From an uncultured Azospirillum sp. (GTDB taxonomy: Bacteria > Pseudomonadota > Alphaproteobacteria > RF32 > CAG-239), in contig UQAB01000006.1 in NCBI GenBank assembly GCA_900538765.1, forward strand, positions 1 through 64,000: a DNA stretch of 64,000 bases, in the 5' to 3' direction. Both the position numbers and the translations under genes were made by a program. This document shows, in pieces, positions 16,966-26,853 of this stretch; within the stretch, counting starts at the first letter, position 1; each line of letters begins with the position of its first letter. Under the pieces are notes generated by a model. It ran no database searches. It was not told where the DNA came from and saw only the letters and a program-made list of their open reading frames with translations.

Positions 16966-17349
16966 ATGACAGAAAATAATCAGATTGACATTAATTTGGA
17001 AAATAAAAAAACAGATGATATTTACACGGCCATACATGAAATACTTAAAAATGCTCATCGTATAGCTAAGGTGCAAATTGCCGCAAAAGAGGTAACGGAT
17101 ACGATTAAAAACTATGAAAGAGAAAAAGCAATTGTTTTGATTGCTCAATATATTAATAAGTATAAAAATATTTTAAATTTTCTCTCCAAATTTACCGGGC
17201 GTTACATTATTTATGAACCAAATTTTTACAATGATAAATCTGACGACATTATTCTATGTGATTTGAAATACATAAGAAATGTTATCTATGCAGACGAAAT
17301 AAAAAATGCCGGACTTGAATATACCCTTGAAAAAGCATTAAAAAATTAA
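16966..17349 (+). CDS. Small protein of unknown function
   Basis: A 127-residue, AT-rich coding region whose ATG follows AAAAGGATAG at a normal distance. The protein is predicted mostly helical, Lys/Asn/Ile-rich, with no signal peptide and no motif I recognise. It lies between the Fic gene and the 17426 gene, divergent from the first and convergent with the second, in AT-rich DNA that looks horizontally acquired. Confidence 0.55.
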   Translation: MTENNQIDINLENKKTDDIYTAIHEILKNAHRIAKVQIAAKEVTDTIKNYEREKAIVLIAQYINKYKNILNFLSKFTGRYIIYEPNFYNDKSDDIILCDLKYIRNVIYADEIKNAGLEYTLEKALKN

Positions 17350-17425
17350 ATTTAGTTCCTTAAATAAGTTTGGTATTTATTGTAATCTTTTTACAAAATT
17401 ATCATTTGTAAATATTGTGTTCCAT

Positions 17426-18169
17426 TTACAAAGATATACATCCTCGAAATTTATGATTATTTAGCTCATCTGTAAAATGGCAATAGTTCCCCATGGAAAC
17501 ATCCGGAAGATATATCAGAAGAAAACATTTATCGCATTTTTTCAAATAATTGTTGATTTTATCATTCTTTCTATCGATTTTTTCCTGAAGTTCATCAAAC
17601 GGATTCTCTTTACTGAAACATTCATTGTTAACCTGACAATTGAATTTACCATCCATATTTTCGAAACCACTGATAGAAATATTGAAATATTCATCTTGTA
17701 CAAAAATACTTTCTTTAACAAAACATGGCCACTGCTTTAACTTTTCTATATTCCTGTCAACAATTTGTTCTATTCCCGATTTTATAGCTTGTTTATTATA
17801 AATGTCCCAAAAGCCTGGATTATAAGCTGCTTCCAGCATTTCTTTATAAGTTCGTGCTTGACAGGCTCGCCGATTCCATTGATCAATCAGAATCGAAATA
17901 TTTACCCCATACTTCTTCTGAGCATATTTGCACACTTGATTTCCGATAGACATCAAGTGTTGAAGAGCTCTCCCATGACGACTTTTAACAATAAATTTAG
18001 TTACTTCCAGACCAATTTTATGATTATCTTCTGTAATAAAAACAAAATCAGGTGATTCGCCATCTAGACAAGACACTATTTTGTTTTGTAGATACCATTT
18101 TTTACCTTCATCTGAAGATAAAAAATATTGTAAATATTCCCGTTCTTCGGATTTTTTATCTTGAGACAT
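17426..18169 (-). CDS. Unknown protein, possible PD-(D/E)XK-like fold
   Basis: The 247-residue product is cytoplasmic by appearance. Residues about 38-58 read SPDFVFIT...KIGLEVTKF, a strand-turn-strand with D and E placed as in PD-(D/E)XK nucleases, although the lysine is one position later than in the classic motif. The C-terminus is cysteine-rich (KKCDKCFLLIYLPDVSMGNYC). No family is recognised. It ends 6 nt before the phosphatase gene's coordinates begin, in the same direction and downstream of it, so the two are probably one operon. Confidence 0.55.
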   Translation of the reverse strand: MSQDKKSEEREYLQYFLSSDEGKKWYLQNKIVSCLDGESPDFVFITEDNHKIGLEVTKFIVKSRHGRALQHLMSIGNQVCKYAQKKYGVNISILIDQWNRRACQARTYKEMLEAAYNPGFWDIYNKQAIKSGIEQIVDRNIEKLKQWPCFVKESIFVQDEYFNISISGFENMDGKFNCQVNNECFSKENPFDELQEKIDRKNDKINNYLKKCDKCFLLIYLPDVSMGNYCHFTDELNNHKFRGCISL

Positions 18170-18174
18170 AATAC

Positions 18175-18642
18175 TTAATCCCTTATCTCATTCAGGTACT
18201 CGAGAAATGCCTGGCACCCCTCATAAATATCCCAATAGGTCTCGTCAAAATTGCCGGTATACCAAGGGTCGCGAATATTGCGCGGACTTTTGGTAAAATC
18301 CAACAAGCGATGAATTTTGTGCTCTGTATCTGTCCCGACAATAGCCTGAATATCCTCAATATTACTATCGTCCATCGCTAAAATATAATCAAAATATTCA
18401 TAATCAGTCCGACGGATACGCCGGGAATAATGTTCTTCAAACGGAATATTCATGTCACTCAATATCTCTCGCGTGCCATAATGAATACCTGCATGACACA
18501 TCTCATTGTAACCTTCCGTCGCCGCAGAATCAATCTCGAACCGATCTATCCAACCCTTTTCGGCAACCATCTGCTTAAACACAAACTGCGCCATCGGCGA
18601 CCGACATATATTTCCCAGACATACAAACAAAACTTTAATCAT
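18175..18642 (-). CDS. Low-molecular-weight protein tyrosine phosphatase
   Basis: The N-terminus VLFVCLGNICRSPMAQ holds the CX5R active site (C8, R14) with the following Ser, and DPWYTGNFDETY supplies the general-acid Asp. At 155 residues it is the usual length. Such enzymes dephosphorylate phosphotyrosine proteins or, in some cases, phospho-arginine. It lies in a minus-strand cluster with the genes at 18669 and 17426. Confidence 0.93.
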   Translation of the reverse strand: MIKVLFVCLGNICRSPMAQFVFKQMVAEKGWIDRFEIDSAATEGYNEMCHAGIHYGTREILSDMNIPFEEHYSRRIRRTDYEYFDYILAMDDSNIEDIQAIVGTDTEHKIHRLLDFTKSPRNIRDPWYTGNFDETYWDIYEGCQAFLEYLNEIRD

Positions 18643-18668
18643 ATTGCATTATTCCAACTTCCAAGCAC

Positions 18669-19115
18669 TTAATCATCTTCATTCTCATCATCCGTATCAA
18701 ATTCAACGCCCCAATCAGGATCGTGGGGACTTTCAGGAAAATTTTTACCACATTTATTACAATGGTATTCTGGGGAATCAGGATAGTAACAACATCCGCC
18801 CAAATAAATTTCACCATTCTGTAGAGCTTCTTCAAGCTCATCATCAAACGCAGGTTCTCCATACATAATTTCAGCTATACTCGTACTCTGACAATAAGGA
18901 CAAACAATTTTGCTATTTTTACTTTCGTCCTTTGTTTTATCTTTGTGCTCTATATTGACAACATTATCTTTTATCATTGCCTGATAAAAACAGGTTTCAA
19001 TCCCATCGTAACGAATAGCCAAACCGCCTAAAGGTTTCCATCCCTTGACCAGCATCTTGTTTATTTTTTCCGCCAGCACTACAGGATCGAAGCTGTCTAT
19101 AATTTCATAACGCAT
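18669..19115 (-). CDS. DUF1737 domain protein with zinc ribbon
   Basis: The N-terminal half, MRYEIIDSFDPVVLAEKINKML and GWKPLGGLAI, matches the DUF1737 pattern of a small domain often found on phage and mobile-element proteins. The C-terminal half has CPYCQ and CNKCGKNF, two paired cysteine knuckles that should bind zinc, and ends in an acidic tail. The ATG at 19115 follows GGGAG; a frame open from 19145 lacks such a site. Function is unknown. Confidence 0.75.
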   Translation of the reverse strand: MRYEIIDSFDPVVLAEKINKMLVKGWKPLGGLAIRYDGIETCFYQAMIKDNVVNIEHKDKTKDESKNSKIVCPYCQSTSIAEIMYGEPAFDDELEEALQNGEIYLGGCCYYPDSPEYHCNKCGKNFPESPHDPDWGVEFDTDDENEDD

Positions 19116-19327
19116 AATAAATCTCCCACGAATAAAAACTTCCAAATTTTACTAAGCATATCAACCATAATATAAAAATGGAAATAATATTGATGATGTT
19201 TGCAAGAAATTCTGACTTTATAAAAAAAAACTAACCTTTGAAATACAATTAAAAAAAATAATTATTGACGATAATTTAAGGATTTCTCCTTTAAATTACT
19301 TCTAATAGTATTTTAATGGAGCATTTT

Positions 19328-21907
19328 ATGAACAAACAGCAATTAGCAACAAAAATTTGGGAATCCGCAAATAAAATGCGGTCTAAAATTGAAGCAAACG
19401 AATATAAAGACTATATTCTCGGCTTTATTTTTTATAAGTACTTATCCGACAAGGAATTAAAATTTCTCAAAGAAAATGATTTCTCAGATGAGGATCTGTT
19501 AACTGTAACCGAGGATGATCCTGAGACTGTAAAGTATGTTCAACAAAACATCGGATATTTTATCGCCTACAATGATCTGTTCTCTACTTGGCTTAAGATG
19601 GGATCTAGTTTTGATGTTGCTAATGTTCGTGATGCCTTATCTGCGTTTAGCCGCTTGATTAATCCAACGCACAAAAAGGTTTTCGAAGGGATTTTTTATA
19701 CACTTCAAACAGGTCTTAGCAAGCTTGGCGATAGCTCCGGCGCACAAACAAAAGCTATTAGTGGTTTATTGCAATTGATTAAAGATATTCCGATGGACGG
19801 AAAGCAAGATTATGATGTTCTTGGCTTCATTTATGAATACTTAATCAGCATGTTTGCCGCCAACGCTGGTAAAAAAGCCGGAGAGTTCTATACCCCGCAT
19901 GAAGTTTCGCTATTCATGTCAGAAATTGTTGCTAATCACCTAAAAGATAAAAGAGAAATCCAAATTTATGACCCGACAAGTGGATCAGGTTCGTTGCTGA
20001 TTAACATCGGCCGCTCTGTTGCGAAACATATAGCAGATGAAAACAACATCAAATACTTTGCCCAGGAATTAAAACAAAATACTTACAACTTAACAAGAAT
20101 GAATTTAGTTATGCGTGGTATTTTGCCTGATAACATTGTTGCTCGAAACGGCGATACATTGGAAGATGACTGGCCATACTTTGATGAAAACGATCCGGTT
20201 GGAACGTATAATCCGCTATATGTTGATGCAGTTGTTTCAAATCCGCCATATTCACAAAACTGGGATCCCGCAAACAAAGAGAATAATCCTCGTTTCGCCG
20301 GTTATGGCTTGGCTCCGAAAGGAAAAGCCGATTATGCATTCCTTTTGCACGACCTTTACCACATTAAGCCGGATGGAATTATGACAATCGTTTTGCCTCA
20401 TGGCGTATTATTCCGCGGCGGCGATGAAGGCGAAATTCGTAAAAATTTAATTGAGAAGAATAAAATTGATGCAATTATCGGATTGCCGGCAAACATTTTC
20501 TTTGGAACTGGTATTCCAACAATCATCATGGTTTTGCGCCAAAAACGTGAAAACACAGACGTTTTGATTGTTGATGCATCAAAAGGATTTATAAAAGTTG
20601 GTAAAAACAACAAGCTCAGAGCATCAGATATCAAGCGGATGGTTGATACAGTTGTTAACCGTAGAACAACCACAAAGTATTCAAGAGTTGTATCGAGGGA
20701 AGAAATTCGCGAGAATGAGTATAACTTAAATATTCCTCGCTATGTTGATTCTTCTGAGGCGGGCGAAACTTGGGATATTTATGCCTCAATGTTTGGTGGA
20801 ATTCCTGCTAATGAAATTAATAACCTATCCGAATATTGGGCCGCATTCCCGGGCTTAAAAGAAGCTCTTTTTTCAATCAACGCAAACGGTTATTACAGCT
20901 CAAAATCCGAAAATATAAAAAATGCAATAACCGAGCATGCAACTATTAAGGGTTATAAAGAGCATTTTGCAAAAGCATTCGCAGAGTTTCCGACTGTTCT
21001 AAAGTCCGAACTTATTGATAAAATGACGGAGTTAAATATTCCAAAAGAAGAGAATGTATTAAGCAACTACATTTTTGAAAAGTTGGATTCCATTCCGTTG
21101 GTTGATAAATATAATGCCTATCAAATACTGGATGATGAATGGTCTAAAATTGCCATCGACCTTGAAGTTATTCAAACAGAAGGTTTTTCAGCCACTAAAA
21201 AGGTTGACCCAAACATGGTAATTAAAAAGAAAGATGGTAAGGAACAAGAAATTCAGGAAGGTTGGCTTGGCCATGTTATTCCTTTTGAATTAATTCAGGC
21301 GACTATATTAAAGGATCAGAATGATTCCTTAAAAGCAAAAGAAAATCGTGTCGCCGAAATCGCTTCTATGTATGAGGAAATTCTCGATTCCCTCTCTGAG
21401 GAAGAAAAAGAAGCAGACACAGTAAACGAAGATAAAACAGCCTTTGTAAATGCCGAAGTGAATAAGGCCGTCAAACAGATAAAGGCCGAAAACAAAGGCA
21501 TTAAACTTGATGAAGAAAGCTACGAAGCGAAAATAATCAAGGTGGCTGACTTGTTGGCTGAAGAAAAAGATCTGAAAGCTAAAATTAAAAAAGAAACAGC
21601 AGATCTTCAGATGAAAACAAAAGAAACGATAGAGGGCTTGAGTGATCAACAGGTTTTGGAATTATTGAAAGAAAAATGGATAGCTCCTTTGACCACCGCT
21701 CTAAATAAGCTTCCGGATAACATCATCAATGAGCTCGCCGCAAAGGTCAAACAATTATCCGAGAAATACGCAATAACCTTCTCGGATGTTGAAAATGACA
21801 TTGAAAAGACCGAAACGGAATTATCCTCAATGATTGATGAGCTGACGGGTAATGATTATGACATGAAAGGTCTCGACGAATTAAAATCGTTGTTGAAAGG
21901 TGCATAA
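19328..21907 (+). CDS. hsdM: Type I restriction-modification DNA methyltransferase subunit
   Basis: N6-adenine methyltransferase subunit of a type I system. Visible are the N-terminal HsdM helical domain (MNKQQLATKIWESANKMR), the SAM-binding region YDPTSGSGSLLINIG, and the catalytic NPPYSQNW. YTPHEVSLFMSEIV precedes motif I as usual. At 859 residues it is longer than many HsdM proteins owing to a Lys/Glu-rich helical C-terminal extension (about 640-859). The ATG at 19328 follows GGAG; a start 12 nt upstream is possible. The stop codon is immediately followed by the hsdS ATG. Confidence 0.95.
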   Translation: MNKQQLATKIWESANKMRSKIEANEYKDYILGFIFYKYLSDKELKFLKENDFSDEDLLTVTEDDPETVKYVQQNIGYFIAYNDLFSTWLKMGSSFDVANVRDALSAFSRLINPTHKKVFEGIFYTLQTGLSKLGDSSGAQTKAISGLLQLIKDIPMDGKQDYDVLGFIYEYLISMFAANAGKKAGEFYTPHEVSLFMSEIVANHLKDKREIQIYDPTSGSGSLLINIGRSVAKHIADENNIKYFAQELKQNTYNLTRMNLVMRGILPDNIVARNGDTLEDDWPYFDENDPVGTYNPLYVDAVVSNPPYSQNWDPANKENNPRFAGYGLAPKGKADYAFLLHDLYHIKPDGIMTIVLPHGVLFRGGDEGEIRKNLIEKNKIDAIIGLPANIFFGTGIPTIIMVLRQKRENTDVLIVDASKGFIKVGKNNKLRASDIKRMVDTVVNRRTTTKYSRVVSREEIRENEYNLNIPRYVDSSEAGETWDIYASMFGGIPANEINNLSEYWAAFPGLKEALFSINANGYYSSKSENIKNAITEHATIKGYKEHFAKAFAEFPTVLKSELIDKMTELNIPKEENVLSNYIFEKLDSIPLVDKYNAYQILDDEWSKIAIDLEVIQTEGFSATKKVDPNMVIKKKDGKEQEIQEGWLGHVIPFELIQATILKDQNDSLKAKENRVAEIASMYEEILDSLSEEEKEADTVNEDKTAFVNAEVNKAVKQIKAENKGIKLDEESYEAKIIKVADLLAEEKDLKAKIKKETADLQMKTKETIEGLSDQQVLELLKEKWIAPLTTALNKLPDNIINELAAKVKQLSEKYAITFSDVENDIEKTETELSSMIDELTGNDYDMKGLDELKSLLKGA

Positions 21908-23134
21908 ATGGACGAAAAATCATTAAAACCACAGCTGAGATTTAAAGGATTTGCTGACGCTTGGGAACAGCGTAAGTTATCAAAAATTGCAACGATGCAT
22001 GCTCGTATAGGTTGGCAAAATTTAAGAAAATCTGAATTCTTAGATTCTGGAGATTACTATCTGATAACAGGAACAGATTTTGATGACGGAAAAATTGATT
22101 TAAAAAATTGCCACTATGTTGCCAAAGAGCGATATGAACAAGATAAAAATATTCAAGTAAAAAATGGAAGTATTCTGATAACAAAAGATGGAACACTCGG
22201 AAAGGTCGCATATGTAAGTAATTTACAGAAACCTGCAACATTAAATGCAGGGGTTTTTAATGTAGAACTATTAACAGAAGACACTGATAGAAAATACCTT
22301 TTTCAATATCTTAAAGCACCTTTTTTAATGTCTTATGTATCCCAAAAAGCGACAGGCGGTACAATCAAACATCTGAACCAAAATATCTTAGTTGATTTTC
22401 CAGTAATCAGACCTAAAAAAATAGAACAACAAAAAATCGGCACATTTTTTTCGAACCTTGATAACCTTATTACTCTTCATCAGCGTAAGTTAGACAAATT
22501 AAGCAACGTCAAAAAGGCACTTTTAGAAAAAATGTTCCCGAAAAATGATTCAGATGTGCCTGAAATCCGTTTTAAGGGATTTACTGACGCTTGGGAACAG
22601 CGTAAGCTGGGAGATTTTGGTTCAGTTTGTATGAACAAAAGAATTTTCAAAAATCAAACATCTGAAAATGACGAAATTCCATTTTATAAAATCGGTACTT
22701 TCGGAGGAAAAGCTGATGCCTTTATTTCAAGATCATTATTTGAAGAGTATAAGTCAAAATATCCATATCCAGTTTGTGGAGACATATTAATTTCTGCATC
22801 TGGAAGTATAGGTAGAACTGTTGAATATCAAGGAGCTGAAGAGTATTTTCAAGATTCTAATATTGTATGGCTAAATCATCGCAATACTATACATAACCCT
22901 TTCTTAAAATATTTTTATGCTGTTGTAAAATGGAATGGAATTGAGGGCAGTACTATTAAAAGACTCTACAATGAAAATATCTTAAATACACAAATAACAT
23001 TGCCGCAAAAACCAGAGCAACAGAAAATTGGAACGTTTTTCTCAAACCTTGATAACCTTATCACTCTTCATCAGCGTAAGTTGGAAAAATTGAAAAATAT
23101 CAAAAAAGCCTGCTTAGAAAAGATGTTTGTATAG
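21908..23134 (+). CDS. hsdS: Type I specificity subunit with two target recognition domains
   Basis: Determines the DNA sequence recognised by the complex. The 408-residue protein is two parallel modules. Each starts with FxGFxDAWEQRKL, has a target-recognition domain, and ends with IGTFFSNLDNLITLHQRKL and a helical spacer. The boundaries coincide with DNA repeats A (21959-21978, 22589-22608) and B (22454-22490, 23045-23080), which also bracket two silent half-genes at 26372 and 28234. It begins directly after hsdM and its end precedes hsdR by 25 nt. The expressed specificity is therefore probably one of several variants. Confidence 0.95.
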   Translation: MDEKSLKPQLRFKGFADAWEQRKLSKIATMHARIGWQNLRKSEFLDSGDYYLITGTDFDDGKIDLKNCHYVAKERYEQDKNIQVKNGSILITKDGTLGKVAYVSNLQKPATLNAGVFNVELLTEDTDRKYLFQYLKAPFLMSYVSQKATGGTIKHLNQNILVDFPVIRPKKIEQQKIGTFFSNLDNLITLHQRKLDKLSNVKKALLEKMFPKNDSDVPEIRFKGFTDAWEQRKLGDFGSVCMNKRIFKNQTSENDEIPFYKIGTFGGKADAFISRSLFEEYKSKYPYPVCGDILISASGSIGRTVEYQGAEEYFQDSNIVWLNHRNTIHNPFLKYFYAVVKWNGIEGSTIKRLYNENILNTQITLPQKPEQQKIGTFFSNLDNLITLHQRKLEKLKNIKKACLEKMFV

Positions 23135-23159
23135 AATTTTTGAAAGGAAACTTAAAAAG

Positions 23160-26100
23160 ATGGCATTTGCAGAAGAAAAAGATTTTGAAAAAGCTCTTAT
23201 AGAGTTACTTTCAACAAAAGGTTGGGAAAAAGATGTATTAAGGTTCCCAACTGAAGAGGATCTTATACAAAATTGGGCCAATATTTTATTCGAAAACAAT
23301 CGTGAAAAGGATCGTTTGAACGATTACAGGCTAACTTGTACAGAAATGCAACAACTTATCGAGCAAATAATTGCTTTGAAAACACCGTTTAAGCTGAATG
23401 AATTCATTAATGGTAAAACGGTATCCATTGTTAGAGATAACCCTGATGATAAATTACATTTTGGTAAGGAAGTCAGCCTCAAAATATATGACCGTATGGA
23501 AATTGCCGCCGGGCAGAGCCGCTATCAAATAGTACAACAGCCTGTATTTAAGAGCAAATCTGCTGTTCTGAATGACCGCCGCGGCGATTTAATGCTTCTT
23601 ATCAATGGTATGCCAGTTATTCATATTGAGCTTAAACGTACCGGTATCCCTGTAAGTCAGGCATGCTACCAAATAGAAAAGTATTCTCACGAGGGATTGT
23701 TTACTGGTATATTTGGTCTCATTCAAATTTTTGTTGCCATGAACCCGGAAGAAACTGTTTATTTTGCAAATCCCGGCAGAGATGGAAAATTCAATAAAGA
23801 CTTTTTCTTTCATTGGGCCAACGTGAACAATGAGCCGATAAATGACTGGAAAATTATCGGATCCTCATTACTTTCAATTCCAATGGCCCATCAGTTAATT
23901 GGTTTTTATACCATCGCTGATGATACAGATGGCATTCTTAAAGTTATGAGAAGCTATCAGTATTATGCCGCCGCCGCAATATCGGATAAAGTATCGAAAA
24001 CAGACTGGACACAGCCTAATCTTTTAGGCGGATATATTTGGCATACAACCGGATCCGGCAAAACGATGACCAGTTTCAAATCGGCGCAACTTATTGCAGA
24101 TTCTAAAGATGCAGATAAAGTCGTATTTTTGGTCGACCGTATAGAACTAGGAACACAATCACTCAATGCTTATCAAAATTTTGCAGACGCAAGGGTTACA
24201 GTTCAAGGAACAGAGGATACAGGCGTTTTAACGAGCAAATTAAAAAGTGATGATGTAGCAAATACTCTTATAGTTACTTCTATACAGAAAATGAGCAGAA
24301 TTAAAGAAGATGGCGGTCTAAAGGCGTATGATATTCAAAAAATGAATTCCAAACGCATTGTATTTATCGTCGATGAGTGCCACCGCTCAACATTTGGTGA
24401 CATGTTGATGACTATAAAAGACACGTTTCCACACGCAATATTTTTCGGATTTACCGGCACCCCAATTTTGGATGAGAACGAAAAAGATATGAATACGACA
24501 GCTACGGTATTCGGAAATGAATTACACCGTTACAGTATTGCCGATGGTATCAGAGATAAAAATGTGTTGGGTTTCGACCCATATAAAGTTTTGACATATG
24601 CTGATAAGGATCTAAGACAAGCCATTGCGCTTGAGAAAGCGAAAGCATCTTCCGTAGAAGATGCAATTGATAACCCTGAAAAATCCAAGATTTATTATAA
24701 GTTTATGCGATCTGTAGATATGGCCGGTTCTTTTTCAAATGAAGGTAAATATATCAAAGGTATAGAAGATTACATTCCGGTTAGTCAGTATAATTGCGAA
24801 AAACACAGAAAAGCCGTTGTTCAAGATATCCTAGAAAATTGGAAAACACTCAGTCACAACAGTAAATTCCACGCAATTTTAGCAACGAGTAGCATTATGG
24901 AAGCAATTCAGTATTACAGACTGTTTAAGCAAGAGAAAAGTTCTCTTAAAATCACAGCGCTTTTTGATGCCAGCGATGCAGGAAAAAATGAGAAAAATAC
25001 CATATTTAAGGAAGATGGTATGGCTGAAATTATTACAGACTATAATAAAATGTATGAGAGGGATTTTTCTATTAAAACCCACGATAAATTTAAGAAAGAT
25101 ATAGCTTTAAGACTGGCACATAAAGATTCGTATTTGACTATTGATCGTACTCCAAAAGAACAAATTAATTTATTAATTGTGGTAAACCAAATGTTGACGG
25201 GATTTGATTCTAAATGGCTTAACACTCTGTATTTAGATAAGTGCATTGAGTATGAAAATATTATTCAAGCATTTTCTAGAACAAACAGACTGTTTGGCCC
25301 AGACAAGCCTTTTGGTACTATTCGGTATTACCGTTATCCGCACACGATGGAACGAAATATTGAAGAGGCCGTTAAAACGTATTCAGGGAATAAACCTTTT
25401 GGCTTATTTGTTGAGCGTTTGCCTCATAATCTTGAAAAAATAAATTATTTTTATAAAGAAATTTGCGATCTTTTTGAAAATGCCAAAATTGAGAATTTTG
25501 AAAAACTACCTAACGATGTTAACGAAAAAGCACAGTTTGCAAAACTTTTCAAAGAATTAAACGATTATCTTGAGGCCGCTAAAATTCAGGGATTTAGATG
25601 GAAAGAGCTTCATTACGAGTTTGGGCAAGGAACAGGCAAACCTAGATTAACAATTGACGTTCTGCTTAACGAAACAACATATAAAATCTTGGCTCTGCGT
25701 TATAAAGAACTTCAAGGTGGCGGCGGAAACGGTGGTGGAACAGACCTGCCATATGATATTGCTACCCATCTGATAGAAATTGATACAGATGTTATTGATG
25801 CCGATTATATGAATTCAAGGTTTGAAAAATATCTTAAAGTAATTGAACAACCTAACGTTGACAAAACTGAGCAGGAAAATACTTTAAATGAATTGCATAA
25901 ATCGTTTGCTATGCTATCTCAGGAAGAACAAAAGTTTGCAAATATTTTCTTACATGATGTACAACGCGGCGATATCGTTATGGAGAAAGGAAAATCATTC
26001 AGAGACTATGTAACAGAGTACATTGCCACCGCGAAGAATGACCAAATTTCAAAAGTAGCAAGAGCATTAGGCCTTGATGCAACCCAATTAAGGAACATCA

Positions 26101-26303
26101 TGGAATCAGATGTATCCGAAACAAATTTGAACGAATTTGGTCGTTTTGATGAACTAATCAGATCCGTTGATAAAGCTAAGGCAAAAGAATATTTTGAAGC
26201 CATTGAAAAAACAAAAATCCCATTACCCAAAATTAACATTAAAGTGCATAAATTATTGAGGGATTTTATATTAAGTGGTGGTACGGATATTACGGAAGCC
26301 TAG
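23160..26303 (+). CDS. hsdR: Type I restriction endonuclease subunit R
   Basis: Motor and nuclease subunit. The N-terminal nuclease domain contains NDRRGDLMLLINGMPVIHIELKRTG (PD-ExK type with D and ELK). The SF2 motor follows: Walker A WHTTGSGKTMT, DEAH-like VFIVDECHRS, motif III FTGTP, and QAFSRTNR near motif VI. The length of about 1047 residues is normal. The ATG at 23160 lies after GAAAGGAAAC; the frame is open 33 nt further upstream, overlapping hsdS. It is the third gene of the operon and ends before a terminator. Confidence 0.94.
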   Translation: MAFAEEKDFEKALIELLSTKGWEKDVLRFPTEEDLIQNWANILFENNREKDRLNDYRLTCTEMQQLIEQIIALKTPFKLNEFINGKTVSIVRDNPDDKLHFGKEVSLKIYDRMEIAAGQSRYQIVQQPVFKSKSAVLNDRRGDLMLLINGMPVIHIELKRTGIPVSQACYQIEKYSHEGLFTGIFGLIQIFVAMNPEETVYFANPGRDGKFNKDFFFHWANVNNEPINDWKIIGSSLLSIPMAHQLIGFYTIADDTDGILKVMRSYQYYAAAAISDKVSKTDWTQPNLLGGYIWHTTGSGKTMTSFKSAQLIADSKDADKVVFLVDRIELGTQSLNAYQNFADARVTVQGTEDTGVLTSKLKSDDVANTLIVTSIQKMSRIKEDGGLKAYDIQKMNSKRIVFIVDECHRSTFGDMLMTIKDTFPHAIFFGFTGTPILDENEKDMNTTATVFGNELHRYSIADGIRDKNVLGFDPYKVLTYADKDLRQAIALEKAKASSVEDAIDNPEKSKIYYKFMRSVDMAGSFSNEGKYIKGIEDYIPVSQYNCEKHRKAVVQDILENWKTLSHNSKFHAILATSSIMEAIQYYRLFKQEKSSLKITALFDASDAGKNEKNTIFKEDGMAEIITDYNKMYERDFSIKTHDKFKKDIALRLAHKDSYLTIDRTPKEQINLLIVVNQMLTGFDSKWLNTLYLDKCIEYENIIQAFSRTNRLFGPDKPFGTIRYYRYPHTMERNIEEAVKTYSGNKPFGLFVERLPHNLEKINYFYKEICDLFENAKIENFEKLPNDVNEKAQFAKLFKELNDYLEAAKIQGFRWKELHYEFGQGTGKPRLTIDVLLNETTYKILALRYKELQGGGGNGGGTDLPYDIATHLIEIDTDVIDADYMNSRFEKYLKVIEQPNVDKTEQENTLNELHKSFAMLSQEEQKFANIFLHDVQRGDIVMEKGKSFRDYVTEYIATAKNDQISKVARALGLDATQLRNIMESDVSETNLNEFGRFDELIRSVDKAKAKEYFEAIEKTKIPLPKINIKVHKLLRDFILSGGTDITEA

Positions 26304-26323
26304 CAAAATCTGCATATTGTTAC

Positions 26324-26351
26324 AAAAAGCCAAGATTTCTTGGCTTTTTTT
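26324..26351 (+). terminator. Intrinsic terminator of hsdMSR
   Basis: AAAAAGCCAAG and CTTGGCTTTTT form a stem with loop attt, followed by T. It separates hsdR from the silent hsdS half-gene, which helps keep the latter untranslated. Confidence 0.88.
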
Positions 26352-26365
26352 GTGCTATTTTATCA

Positions 26366-26853
26366 CTAACTCTTGGGAACAGCGTAAGTTAAGTGAAATT
26401 GCTTCTTATCTGCCATCTAACCTATCTGCAAGCAATACAGATATCAATGGACGATTTGATTTATATGATGCAAATGGAGTTATAGGTAAAACCAATGCTA
26501 TGCCACAAAAAGAATCCTACATAACTATTATCAAAGATGGATCTGGCGTTGGAAGAGTGAGAATGTTACCTCCTCAAACATGTTATATAGGTACAATGGG
26601 CGGTATTTTTAGTAAAGCAACAAATAATATAGATTTTATTTTTCACACTCTAAGTAATTTTGATTTTTCTACTCATATCATCGGCGCAACAATACCGCAT
26701 GTGTATTTTAGTGATTATGGAAACGATGAAATTGGCGTTCCTTATGAAACCGAACAGAAGATGATTGGCAAATTTTTCTCGAACCTTGATAACCTTATCA
26801 CTCTTCATCAGCGTAAGCAAATTAACTTTTTTAAGGAGAAACTAAAATGTTAG
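26366..26853 (+). pseudogene. Silent hsdS half-gene, forward orientation
   Basis: The frame holds one HsdS module, NSWEQRKLSEIASYLP to FFSNLDNLITLHQRK, with a target-recognition domain different from the two expressed ones. No start codon or ribosome site precedes it; it begins at repeat A (26372) right after the hsdR terminator. It is a storage cassette. Its 3' end overlaps the recombinase start by 7 nt. Being in the same orientation as hsdS, exchange by simple recombination would excise hsdR. Confidence 0.88.
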
